Positions 1 to 8,488 of a stretch of 21,857 bases of DNA are shown here, one piece after another. Where the stretch lies: assembly GCA_000695325.1 (NCBI GenBank), contig AVPN01000077.1, positions 80,162 through 102,018 on the forward strand, in the 5' to 3' direction. Origin of the DNA: Pleurobrachia bachei (taxonomy: Eukaryota; Ctenophora; Tentaculata; Cydippida; Pleurobrachiidae). The position numbers and the translations under genes were made by a program. Numbering within the stretch: the stretch's first letter is position 1; each line of letters begins with the position of its first letter. The notes under the pieces are model-generated. The model worked only from the letters and a program-made list of their open reading frames with translations, ran no database searches and had not been told where the DNA came from.

Positions 1-724
1 TATCGCGAATTGCGTGAAAACTATGGCATCTTTCATCTTCAAATTTTGGGACATGGTAAAACTAAGTTGTAGCAATTTTCTCCTAGTTTTACAGCAAATT
101 TCAATGTTCCTGAATGAATCTATTGCCAAAAAACCTCCTCCAACTTTACACGGTCATATCTCTGGAATCTAATGAGATAGAGATTTCAGATTTTAAGGAG
201 AGACAGATAAGACGATTTTGAATGTTTTGTCTGTTTTATGAGTTGCCAGCTTTTACCGTTTGTTCACAGGAACTGTTTAAAGTGGTGTAACACGCTCTAA
301 TTAGGCCAAATTAAGGTCATTTACCCCTCAAAGATCACATTTCCAGCTGCTTCTAGGGGACGTATGCGTGTTCGAGACCCGATTAGCCCCCTATAGGAGC
401 TGGACATGTGATCTTTGAGGGGTAAATGACCTTAATATGACCACTTTAAACAATTCCTGTGAACAGACGGTAAAACTGGCAACTCATAAAACAGACAAAA
501 CATTCAAAATCGTCTTATCTGTCTCCCCTTAAAATCTGAAATCTATATCTCATTAGATTCCAGAGATATGACCGTGTAAAGTTGGAGGAGGTTTTTTGGC
601 AATAGATTCATTCAGGAACATTGAAATTTGCTGTTAAACTAGGAGAAAATTGCTACAGCTTAGTTTTACCATGTCCCAAAATTTGAAGATGAAAGATGCC
701 ATAGTTTTCATACAATTCGCGATA
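1..724. repeat. Near-perfect 724-bp palindrome (foldback element)
   Basis: The first ~290 bases return as the reverse complement in the last ~290 with only scattered substitutions. The outer ends read TATCGCGAATTG and CAATTCGCGATA, and the centre is a short loop around 350-395. One arm carries a small extra segment near 287-315. No open frame was recognised inside. The size, long arms and lack of coding potential fit a foldback-type non-autonomous DNA transposon lying upstream of the first visible Piwi exon. The left flank is outside the window, so a target-site duplication cannot be tested. The window begins on the first base of the palindrome, which may mean a contig edge. Confidence 0.85.
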
Positions 725-903
725 TACCAGTCCCAGTCATTTAAAATCACACAGTATTACCCCACTAGGGTCTGGGGATAATGAGGAATCGAAGAGATAG
801 TGAAGGAATTGAGTTGATGAGATATGTGTTGTATTCAATATTTAGAGTAGGGAGAGGACTGAGGAGAGACGAGTTTGTATTCTGATTTGTTGCTCCATTT
901 CAG

Positions 904-3900
904 GTTTTGATTAGGATACCCCCAGAAGTCTGTCACATGACAGGAATAACAGATGGCATGAGAAGTAACCCTGCAGTAATGAGATCCATCGCTGACAGAA
1001 CCAGACAAAACCCAACTAACCGACATACCGCCCTGAATGGATTCATGGACACGGTCCGTGCTAGTGGTGAAGCGATGGAGGAGCTAGAGGCGTGGGGTGT
1101 GGAGGTACCGAGTGAAGTTCTTCCTGTTACTGGCCGGCAGATTGCCCCGACACGACTACTTCTGAAAACTGGACAAGTTAATGTGGATCCTGCCAGGGCT
1201 AACTTTGATAGGATAACCAGGCAACAATTTGTGTTGTCCAGTGCGGATATCGGCAATGATTATACAGTGATCTGTGAGGTGGGTGATAGGCCCAAAGCAG
1301 CCGCTTTCATGGATGCTGCTTTCAGGGTCGGACCGGGGTGTGGGATAAACATTGGAAATGGTGGAAGTATTATTGAGCTGGTTAACAATGGAAGGTCAGT
1401 TTAAATTCGGTCTCCTGCAAGCCTAACTTGAATTAATCTTAATTTGAAATTATCTATGATATGTCTCACAATGCACATACAACCCCCTCCTATTTAATTA
1501 TACCGTACATTTTCCACAACTCCGCTCATATCCAACATAATTTCTCCCCCGGCCCCCTCCTATCCAATGAATTTCTCGCCAGACCCTGCAGAGCAGAACA
1601 CAACCCAACTCCCCCGGTCTCCTCCTATATCCAATGAATTTTCTCCCTGTAGGCCCACATCTCGCCTTCGGATGTAACTTCGGTAATTGTGCTGGTTGAG
1701 TTTCAATATTGTGTGTATCTTGGCTACCGACAGTAAAGACAAGTATGATGCGATAAAGAAACACTGCTGTATAGAACGACCCATCCCGTCACAGGTAACT
1801 GTACTTGTGGAATGTAGAGACTAGAAATTCAAAGTTGCCATTTTCAAATTAGGGCTACCTATTTAGGTTACGAGTGCTTCTTGGCATGTCCCACGTGTTA
1901 AGAAACCCTAGTTATACAATATACCGTCAACAGAGTTAGCGGTGTTTACCGGTGGTTTAATAGGTTTTAGGGAAAGTTATTAGCTTCTATGTGTCAGTGG
2001 ATAGGCCGCCTTTTTGTCTTGAAAGGTGTTAACAGTTTTAGCGAGTCTCCTTTTGTCCAATATAAATCACATGAACTGTTTAGTAAACAATGTTTACAAC
2101 TCTAAATGTTCTTGTTAAGTAAGGGGGAAGGGTCACACCCCTCCCCTTACTCAACAAAAATTTTCCCTTCAGGTGATACTAAAAAGAACCCTCTCCAATC
2201 CGGCCCGAATGCTTAGTGTGGTTACTAAGATTGTTATGCAGATGAACGCCAAAATGGGCGGTAAGTTGTATTTCTCTTTTCACTTCAAGTTCATAGTACC
2301 CCGATATTATAATACATGTAGTGCTACCGATGTCAAGAGCTTCTGAGAGAGAAAGAAAAAAGAGAAAGAGGGCCAGAGTGATATGAGAGAGGGTGAAAAA
2401 GTTACTCTACATGTGCATTAGATCACCGCGGCCCGCACTGGATTATTTAAGTTTGACGTTTTTGATGAATGAGTTCGGGGCCGGGCTCCCCCTGTTTTAA
2501 ACAGTGTTTATGTTTACTAAACATTGTTTAGTCTAGTTCTAATACTAGTACTGATATAACCCCGAGCTTCTTAGTTAAGGTTTTACCCGGTTAAAACCTA
2601 AACTAAACCCTTTTAGTTTACCAATTCAACACCCTCCCTCAGGTGAATTGTGGGGAGTTCACATCCCAATGCAGAATGTTATGTACGTTGGGATAGACAC
2701 ATATCATGATAGTGGGAGCAGTAGAAGTGTGGGCGGAGTTGTCGCTTCCATGAACAGTTGTCTCACCAAGTGAGTTGGGTGGTGGCATGTGGCTGGTGGT
2801 GGTAGATAGGGGTTTGGTCGGACAGGATTAGGGTGCTTGCCGCTAGGGCTGGTTGGGGTTCTGGGTATCACCAAGTGAAGGAGAGGGCCGGTGGATGCCA
2901 TGGGATAATTTATAATTAGTATTTGAATAATAACATTCCCTCTATAACAGGTTCTACCACCGGACCACATGGCAGCCAAACCGACAGGAACTAATCTCAC
3001 AAATGGATGTGGTTATGACTGACCTGTTGAGGGCGTACAAAACACGAAACAATGATCTCCCTGACAGAATCTTTGTATTCAGGTGCGGTAAAAAAGTTTT
3101 TTTTTCTCGGCATCTGATCGCTATAAAAGTTTTGAATAGTTTATAGTTTTAGCTGTTAAATCTTTTATTTTAGCTTCCTGTGAGTAGTATCTAGCTTTTT
3201 AAATTTCAAATTCTCTTCCAGGGACGGTGTAGGTGATGGGCAATTGTTAGCTGTAAGGGAGCAGGAGTTGAGGAATATCAAGGATGCTATCGCTCGAGCA
3301 GAAATTGCAACCGATAAAAAGTAAGGGATTGCTTCTTGTTTTGAGAAAAAAAAAGATAGAGACAGAGAGAGTAGAAAAAAATTAAGTACAAGCTTCAGAG
3401 GGAAGGAGAAGTTTTATAAATTTCCGCAGTCCACACAACTATGTAGTGCTGACCGTCGGTGAAATTGTGAGGTTCATTGTTTGAACCTAGTCTCTGGTCG
3501 GGTCACGTGCTATACTTTTACAGAGTGCCCTGACTGGGTTACTATGGAAGGGTGGGCGGACTCTAGTGCTAACGGACTCTTTATCTAAATTCAAGGCGGA
3601 CTCTATATCTAAAAACGGACTCTTTATCTACAGTTAGACTTAGAAAAAAGTTTAGATAAAGAGTCCGCCCTGTGTAGACTTTTTAGATATAGAGTCCCCT
3701 GGTACATTTTGGCGCCAAATCCACCAAACCGGACTCTATATCTAAAACCCTAAACCAACCCAAAACCTAACCCTAACCATCACCCTAACCCTAACCTCGA
3801 ACCCAAACAATGGCCCTAACACTTCTAAACTAGTATAGAGGTACAGCAAACTCTCGTTTCCGGCCTAACGGCCGAAATCTCGAGGTCGCTGAGAATGGCG

Positions 3901-5790
3901 GACTCTATTATATCTAATGTAGATTTATTTAGATATAGAGTCCGCCAGTTTTAGACTTTTTAGATAAAGAGTCCGCCCTGTGTAGACTTTTTAGACATAG
4001 AGTCCGCCCTGTATAGACTTTTTAGACATAGAGTCCCCTGGTACATTTTGGCGCCAAATCCACCAAACCGGACTCTATCTGGGGGATGTAAGCTGCAAAA
4101 TAACCAAGTGTTTACCTTAGCTTTTCCCTTCACATTTCCAGATCGGTCTGTAACTCTGTAAGTAGGTACTGGCAGCTCCTCTCTGGGGTTTATAAACACA
4201 AGGTCATCGGTGAATACGGTACTGGACCCTGGGATTAGGGATGGTTAGGGGTGATACAATGGAAGATAGTACCACGCGACAGCGTGGTACTCTGTGAATA
4301 GATACACCGAGGGCGTAGCCGGAGTGTATCTAGTAGCTCGTGAGCCTGCAGGGCGAACGGAGTTCATTATTCTAAAAACACGACCGCAGGGAGTGTTTTT
4401 AGATTACCTCTGACACGACCGTAGGAAGTGTTAGAGGCATACTTAGTACACGACCGAAGGGAGTTTGCTAAGTTTACGAACTCACAAGCAAAAAGAGTAC
4501 CACGCTGTAAGTGGTACTCTTGCATTGTATCACGAGCCAAAAGACAAACAACGACTTGTGGTACAACAACAGATAAAAGAGAGATAATGATCAAAATATG
4601 CATTGTGTATCCAGTGAGAGAGAGAGAGAGATAAGAGTGCACTCGAGTGTGTCTAGCAAAAGATGCAGTGTTACTAGTGATAAGTGAAAGTGAAAGTAAG
4701 ATAACGTGTGACGCGAGAGTGCAACTCCGTAAATAGTTACACTCCGCAAATGTGCATTGCAAAAGGCTCATAGTACCACCGTAGTGATACAATGGCAATT
4801 ACTGGCACATTGGTGAAACTAATGAATTATGTGACCGACTGTGAAGTGGGGTGGAACGAGGAGCACAAGTGCCCCCTCTAAATATGATTAGTCTCCCTCT
4901 CGTTACTCCCTATAACCTATTACCATGGTAATAGGGTGGAACGAGAGGGAGACTATACCAGTTACCAGCAATCTGTAATTATGGGGCAGACATGCCAGGA
5001 ATCAGGATGGCAAGAAAGGGAGACTCGATATAATTCTAGGTGTAAAGATGGAGAATGAGTTGGTGACATAGTGTGCGATCCCCACACACCAGGTGTCTAT
5101 GTCACCAAGACAATGAGTAGGGAACAAGGGACTGGAAATAGGTTACCAACCATACAACTAAATCCCTATTTTTTTACAGGATCGAGTTAGTGTTTACAGT
5201 CGTTTCAAAGCGCATCCAACAACGATTCTTCCAGACCAACCCCAACCAAAATCTAAACTGCCTGACCAACCCTCCCTCTGGAACGGTTGTGGACAACGTC
5301 GTCACTCGATCCAACTTGTTTGATTTCTTCCTGGTGCCTCAGAGTGTGGAGAGGGGAACAGTTACACCTGTACATTACAATGTGTTGGAGTTTAATACAA
5401 CTATAACAGCGGATCATCTGCAAAAGATTGCTTATAAGCTGTCCTTCGCCTACTGGAACTGGACAGTAAGTTGGACACAACGGACAGTCCACGTCTGAGT
5501 GTGATAATTTTACTCAGACCACCTGAAAGGGTTCATGGGATATCGGGGAACGATTACGAAGAAGAAGAACCCCCCCCCCTGTTATAAAGGGGATTATCTA
5601 CTGGTCCATTCCAGTTATCCGCTTATAGTATAGGGTCGTTGATCAGGATTAACACCTATTCTGTTTTCCTCAGGGCGCAATCAGGGTTCCAGCAGTGTGT
5701 CAGTACGCACACAAACTAGCATTCCTGGTCGGAAACAACCTGCACAGAGACGCATCTCCCGCCCTTTCAGACATGCTTTATTTCCTTTAA
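904..5790 (+). CDS. Piwi-clade Argonaute, C-terminal exons (5' end outside window)
   Basis: This encodes the end of the MID domain and the whole PIWI (RNase H-fold slicer) domain of a piRNA-binding Piwi protein. Exons by splice sites and phase: 904-1394, exon 2 ending at 1794, 2173-2260, 2643-2769, 2951-3082, 3222-3320, 5180-5465, 5674-5790, with TAA at 5788-5790. Family motifs seen: PPEVCHMTGITDGMR, KDKYDAIKKHC, VGIDTYHDSG, DGVGDGQL, PSGTVVDNVVTRSN, VHYNVL and the C-terminal CQYAHKLAFLVG...LYFL. The DEDH tetrad appears intact: D of GIDTYHD, E of RQELISQ, D of DGVGDGQ, H of YAHKLAF. Exon 2 as written has stops upstream of the conserved segment, and about 15 conserved residues are missing. They reappear if 1653-1702 is read as its straight complement. 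All other exons look normal. Vasa-, Piwi- or Aub-type paralogy cannot be decided. The intron 3321-5179 is full of repeats. Confidence 0.93.
1653..1702. other. Straight-complement block in Piwi exon 2 (about 50 nt, edges approximate)
   Basis: Read as written, this stretch follows a good polypyrimidine-AG acceptor (AG at 1651-1652) but then meets in-frame stops. Complementing each base without reversing it gives, in the phase set by exon 1, codons for RAEAYIEAINTTN, joined in frame to NIVCILATDSKDKYDAIKK. Piwi proteins have a DRTEAY-like segment exactly here. The exact edges are inferred from the 50-nt length of the other blocks. Confidence 0.72.
2112..2157. repeat. Short hairpin in Piwi intron
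   Basis: The arms 2112-2126 and 2143-2157 pair in 14 of 15 positions (TTGTTAAGTAAGGGG against the complement of CCCCTTACTCAACAA), with a 16-nt loop. It lies just before the acceptor of the exon at 2173. It could be a tiny foldback element. No target-site duplication was seen. Confidence 0.6.
3555..4083. repeat. Cluster of GGACTCTATATCTAAA repeats in both orientations
   Basis: At least eleven copies or half-copies of a 16-17 nt motif, GGACTCTATATCTAAA (variant with TTTATCT), occur here in direct and inverted orientation. Examples are near 3573, 3596, 3616, 3651 (inverted), 3681 (inverted), 3730, 3928 (inverted) and 3958 (inverted). A longer segment containing CCTGGTACATTTTGGCGCC is present twice (about 3696-3740 and 4033-4078). 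The opposed copies can form many alternative stems. It is entirely intronic to Piwi. It looks like nested or tandem remnants of a small inverted-repeat element. No coding capacity was seen. Confidence 0.75.
3747..3797. repeat. Degenerate telomere-like CCCTAA repeats
   Basis: This stretch carries several CCCTAA and CCCTAAC units with variants. Oppositely oriented TTAGGG-like units (TTAGGGATGGTTAGGGG) lie at about 4236-4252. The pair brackets the isolated minus-strand exon at 4116-4228. It is too short and degenerate to be a telomere. Confidence 0.55.
4116..4228 (-). pseudogene. Isolated exon resembling branched-chain 2-oxoacid dehydrogenase E1 alpha
   Basis: On the minus strand an acceptor (TCCCAG at about 4229-4234) and a donor (AAG/GTAAAC, exon ending at 4116) bracket a 113-nt open exon. 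It encodes VFTDDLVFINPREELPVP followed by TYRVTDRSGNVKGKAK. The spacing LxFIxP...P(I/T)YRVxDRxG matches the N-terminal region of the mitochondrial E1 alpha subunit, which oxidatively decarboxylates branched-chain keto acids. The next conserved exons of that protein are not visible on either side. It lies antisense inside Piwi intron 3321-5179, between repeat clusters. It is probably a captured or duplicated exon; a nested gene with remote exons is less likely. The family call comes from memory of the consensus. Confidence 0.5.
4251..4533. mobile_element. Small TIR element made of consecutive hairpins
   Basis: The ends are GTGATACAATG (4251-4261) and CATTGTATCAC (4523-4533), and the inverted similarity continues into AGTACCAC on both sides. 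Between them are six consecutive stems: 4268-4291, 4300-4331, 4371-4403, 4407-4437, 4441-4473 and 4494-4520. Several loops share ACGACCGNAGG followed by AGTGT or AGTTT. A further terminus-like GTGATACAATGG lies at 4784-4795, so a second or longer element may end there. No transposase was seen. No clear target-site duplication was found. Confidence 0.65.
4889..4955. repeat. Nested hairpin in Piwi intron
   Basis: The outer arms 4889-4904 and 4940-4955 are perfect 16-bp inverted repeats (TAGTCTCCCTCTCGTT). The inner palindrome CCTATTACCATGGTAATAGG lies at 4916-4935. It is another small foldback element or remnant within the same Piwi intron. No target-site duplication was recognised. Confidence 0.65.
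5060..5108. mobile_element. TTGGTGAC mini foldback element, copy 1
   Basis: The termini are TTGGTGACATA and TATGTCACCAA, and the centre contains GTGCGATCCCCACACACC. It is flanked by GAGAATGAG (5051-5059) and GACAATGAG (5109-5117), a 9-bp target-site duplication with one mismatch. It lies in the last long Piwi intron. The left arm is shorter than in the other copies because it lacks the GACACCTGG part. Confidence 0.8.
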
Positions 5791-6226
5791 CATATTTACC
5801 AAGAACATTTGGTTTGAACTTTGAACTATCACATAATTGGACACTATCCAACTTGTTATGTACAAACTGTGTAATAGTGACCATCTTATTTTATCTGTTA
5901 GCAATATTATTTTATCTGTATTTTTAACATTTTAGAAGCATCATGGAATGTTAAATTTAATGTAGAAACAGGCTGTTAGCCGTGCAAACTGTGTGTTATG
6001 TATATTTTTTAAGTTTAACCATGATTACTGAGGCCGAGGTAGATCTGAGTTCTGGGTTCTGACTATGTGCTTCGTAATTGTAGGGAGACCATTTGATCCT
6101 GATTCTTGGGTTATCAGTTGATCTTGAGGTGAAGATATCAATATCATTATTATCCGGTTTATGTAACGATAATTTTAAGTTTTCCCGTCCCCAAATTCCT
6201 TGTTTAGTAGACTTAATGCTGCAAGT
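5791..6226. other. Region 3' of Piwi, no gene recognised
   Basis: AT-rich sequence after the Piwi stop. It presumably contains the 3' UTR, but no canonical AATAAA was recognised near the stop. A 100-codon minus-strand open stretch at 5996-6298 shows no recognisable motif and runs through the mini foldback element, so it is not called as a gene. Confidence 0.5.
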
Positions 6227-6291
6227 TTGGTGACATAGACACCTGGTGCAGTGGTGCGATCCCCACACACGGTGTCTATTAATGTCACCAA
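6227..6291. mobile_element. TTGGTGAC mini foldback element, copy 2
   Basis: A 65-bp element with ends TTGGTGACATAGACACC and GGTGTCTATTAATGTCACCAA-type arms; the centre again contains GTGCGATCCCCACACAC. It is bounded by perfect 9-bp direct repeats GCTGCAAGT at 6218-6226 and 6292-6300. This is the cleanest evidence that the family transposes and makes 9-bp target-site duplications. Confidence 0.88.
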
Positions 6292-6539
6292 GCTGCAAGT
6301 ACCATTACATGGGTGAGAGCAGCCAAGATACGAGTACATTGCTGCAAAAGATACTGGTAACAGGAAACAGAGCTTCCTAGCTATAACCTATCTGTAGCAA
6401 AGAGCTTTGATGTTTGGAGGGAGACTCTCCCAGAGAGGACCTATCTCGATACAAGTTTATAGTCTCGATTAAGGTTCTCTTAACTTGGTGTGGGGCGCGA
6501 GGTCTGACTTGTAATGTAGTGCGCGCGATAATCACATAA

Positions 6540-6589
6540 GCACACCAAGTTGGGGCTGTCAGTTGGCTCCAGGGGTAAAGGCGCGACTG
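6540..6589. other. Straight-complement block pair member (partner 7873-7922)
   Basis: All 50 positions are Watson-Crick complements of 7873-7922 when both are read 5' to 3' in the same direction, while both flanks align normally. This copy retains a hairpin with the upstream AACTTGGTGTG, so it is probably the original and 7873-7922 the altered one. Confidence 0.93.
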
Positions 6590-6846
6590 AAGAGGTAGGC
6601 GACCCTAGTGAAATATCATATCTGCCGCCTTTTGTGACCGGGCAACTACAGGTGTCTCATCAGTAAGTTTGCCGAGTTGTGGCATCCCTCAGAACCATGG
6701 TCAAATCCAAACACAAGGGGTTTGTTTTTACAAATTCAAAGAAAGAAAATCTGACAACAATATTTTACAAATCTTCAACATTAAATCAGAGTTCACTCTA
6801 ATCTGAATCTCAAATTATTATTTTAAAAACTAGTCACATGACGCAC

Positions 6847-6896
6847 TGTGACAGTCACAGTTGTCTCACTGTGAGTGTTCAGTTACATTTTGAGTT
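6847..6896. other. Straight-complement block pair member (partner 8180-8229)
   Basis: Fifty of 50 positions are same-direction complements of 8180-8229. Immediately before and after, the copies are identical (ACGCAC / AAATTACTAAA). The sequence does not show which copy is the original. Confidence 0.93.
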
Positions 6897-7023
6897 AAAT
6901 TACTAAAAACACTATCATTCCACGGAGATATTATTACAACACATTACTTGGCAATCACACACATACACACACACAAGTACACAACAAGCTTTGAATCACA
7001 CTGTGATAGAGATTGGTATTTTG

Positions 7024-7387
7024 CTGTAGGGGAGACTTGACCCATATGAACCACTATCTTGTTTAGGTCTGTCCTGTTCAACGATTTAGTCTAATACCTA
7101 AAATTTTTTGGTAGATGGTCATTAAATCATTCATTTTATTTCCCCAATGTGTCATTTAAAGCTTAAAATAAGCCCTTAGTAGAGATATGCTGGTATTCCA
7201 TTTGGGAAAAAAAATGTACAGCGTTTTAAAAATTAGGTTATACGGGATAGCATTTATTTGGCTAAATGGAATACAGTCGGACCCCTATTTAGTGACCCCC
7301 TATTTCGTGACACCCCTATTTAGTGACACGATTTTTTTCCCCCAAAAATTTTTTTGTGAAATTTTTTGAAATTTTTTGAATTTTTTT
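7024..7387. other. AT-rich spacer with pogo/Tigger-like terminal sequence
   Basis: At 7272-7330, TA is followed by CAGTCGGACCCCTATTTAGTG and two more CCCCTATTT(A/C)GTGAC units. This resembles the terminal repeats of pogo/Tigger-type Tc1-mariner transposons, which insert at TA. No matching opposite end was found, so it is at most a remnant. The rest is T-rich with no gene. Confidence 0.4.
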
Positions 7388-7643
7388 CAAAGGAATACCA
7401 GCCACGTCCGAATCATGTTTCGAATCAGTGAATCTTATTGCATGTCCTGCTGCTAATTAGATGGTTCGGAACGAACCGATACGTGATCCCTGGGGCCATT
7501 GAATCACAGGTTCACCAAGCGTCAAAATTTTGATTCGATGGGGATCACGTTTCGATTTGTTTTGAACCGTCTAATTAGAAACATGACATGCGTAAAAATG
7601 TACCGATTCGAAACACGATTCGGACGTGGCTGGAATCCCTTTG
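7388..7643. mobile_element. Diverged foldback element
   Basis: The left arm starts CAAAGGAATACCAGCCACG and the right arm ends CGTGGCTGGAATCCCTTTG. The arms pair with clear divergence through TCTAATTAGA-type and GTGATCCC-type segments to a centre near 7515. No coding region was seen. It is probably an old non-autonomous inverted-repeat element. It sits between the two 578-bp direct repeats. Confidence 0.7.
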
Positions 7644-7872
7644 AAAAAATTTCAAAACTTTTTTTGTAAAATTTTACAGTACGATTGTCAATGCTTTGAT
7701 CGGTGCTCCCCATAAATTTTGAGAGAAAAAGTTATTATGAAATTTCGATACTTCCTCACCCGCTTAGTGTGCCCCGATTCGATACAAGTTTATAGTCTCG
7801 ATAAAGGTTCTCTTAACTTGGTGTGGGGCGCGGAGACAGACTTGTAATGCAGTGCGCGCGATAATCACATAC

Positions 7873-7922
7873 CGTGTGGTTCAACCCCGACAGTCAACCG
7901 AGGTCCCCATTTCCGCGCTGAC
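7873..7922. other. Straight-complement block, probably the altered copy
   Basis: The 50 bases are each the complement of the corresponding base of 6540-6589, in the same direction. The hairpin partner of the upstream AACTTGGTGTG is destroyed here but present in the other copy, so this is the likely altered member. Confidence 0.9.
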
Positions 7923-8179
7923 AAGAGGTAGGCGACCCTAGTGAAATATCATATCTGCCGCCTTTTGTGACCGGGCAACTACAGGTGTCTCATCAGTAAG
8001 TTTGCCGAGTTGTGGCATCCCTCAGAACCATGGTCAAATCCAAACACAAGGGGTTTGTTTTTACAAATTCAAAGAAAGAAAATCTGACAACAATATTTTA
8101 CAAATCTTCAACATTAAATCAGAGTTCACTCTAATCTGAATCTCAAATTATTATTTTAAAAACTAGTCACATGACGCAC

Positions 8180-8229
8180 ACACTGTCAGTGTCAACAGAG
8201 TGACACTCACAAGTCAATGTAAAACTCAA
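8180..8229. other. Straight-complement block, partner of 6847-6896
   Basis: Same-direction complement of 6847-6896 at 50 of 50 positions, with identical flanks on both sides. Confidence 0.93.
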
Positions 8230-8356
8230 AAATTACTAAAAACACTATCATTCCACGGAGATATTATTACAACACATTACTTGGCAATCACACACATACA
8301 CACACACAAGTACACAACAAGCTTTGAATCACACTGTGATAGAGATTGGTATTTTG

Positions 8357-8434
8357 TGTTACATACTTTGCTCTCAATTCTCTCATCTCATTTCCTCTTT
8401 AGTTTGTGCTTCGTGCTGTTAGTGTATCCCTGTC

Positions 8435-8488
<54 letters not shown>

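Larger units (their letters stand above)
6446..7023. repeat. 578-bp direct repeat, copy 1
   Basis: It matches 7779-8356 at a constant offset of 1333 with no indels, apart from scattered substitutions and two 50-nt blocks (6540-6589 and 6847-6896). In those blocks the two copies are straight complements of each other. The inverted pair AACTTGGTGTG / CACACCAAGTT is intact in this copy. It contains an ACACAC-rich stretch and no recognisable gene. With its partner it flanks a foldback element. It does not look like an LTR: there are no TG...CA ends, primer-binding site or coding interior. Confidence 0.85.
7779..8356. repeat. 578-bp direct repeat, copy 2
   Basis: Second copy of 6446-7023 at a constant offset of 1333. 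It carries the partner blocks 7873-7922 and 8180-8229, which read as straight complements of the first copy. The 1333-bp spacing with similarity ending abruptly at both sides indicates a segmental duplication or repeat-mediated insertion. No gene was recognised. Confidence 0.85.

Noticed and set aside
1701-1794. Piwi exon 2 starting at the AG before 1701
   Set aside because: It is in phase, but it lacks a polypyrimidine tract and omits about 15 conserved residues; the acceptor at 1652 with a complemented block explains the sequence better.
3747-3797. Telomere or subtelomere boundary
   Set aside because: Only a few degenerate units inside a Piwi intron with genes on both sides.
4251-4533. CRISPR-like array
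   Set aside because: The hairpins have no constant repeat length or unique spacers, and the context is a eukaryotic intron.
5996-6298. 100-codon minus-strand open frame
   Set aside because: No family motif, overlaps the mini foldback element, and composition looks like chance in AT-rich 3' sequence.
6446-8356. Two 578-bp direct repeats flanking about 755 bp, resembling an LTR element
   Set aside because: No TG...CA ends, primer-binding site, polypurine tract or coding interior; the interior is a foldback element and T-rich spacer.
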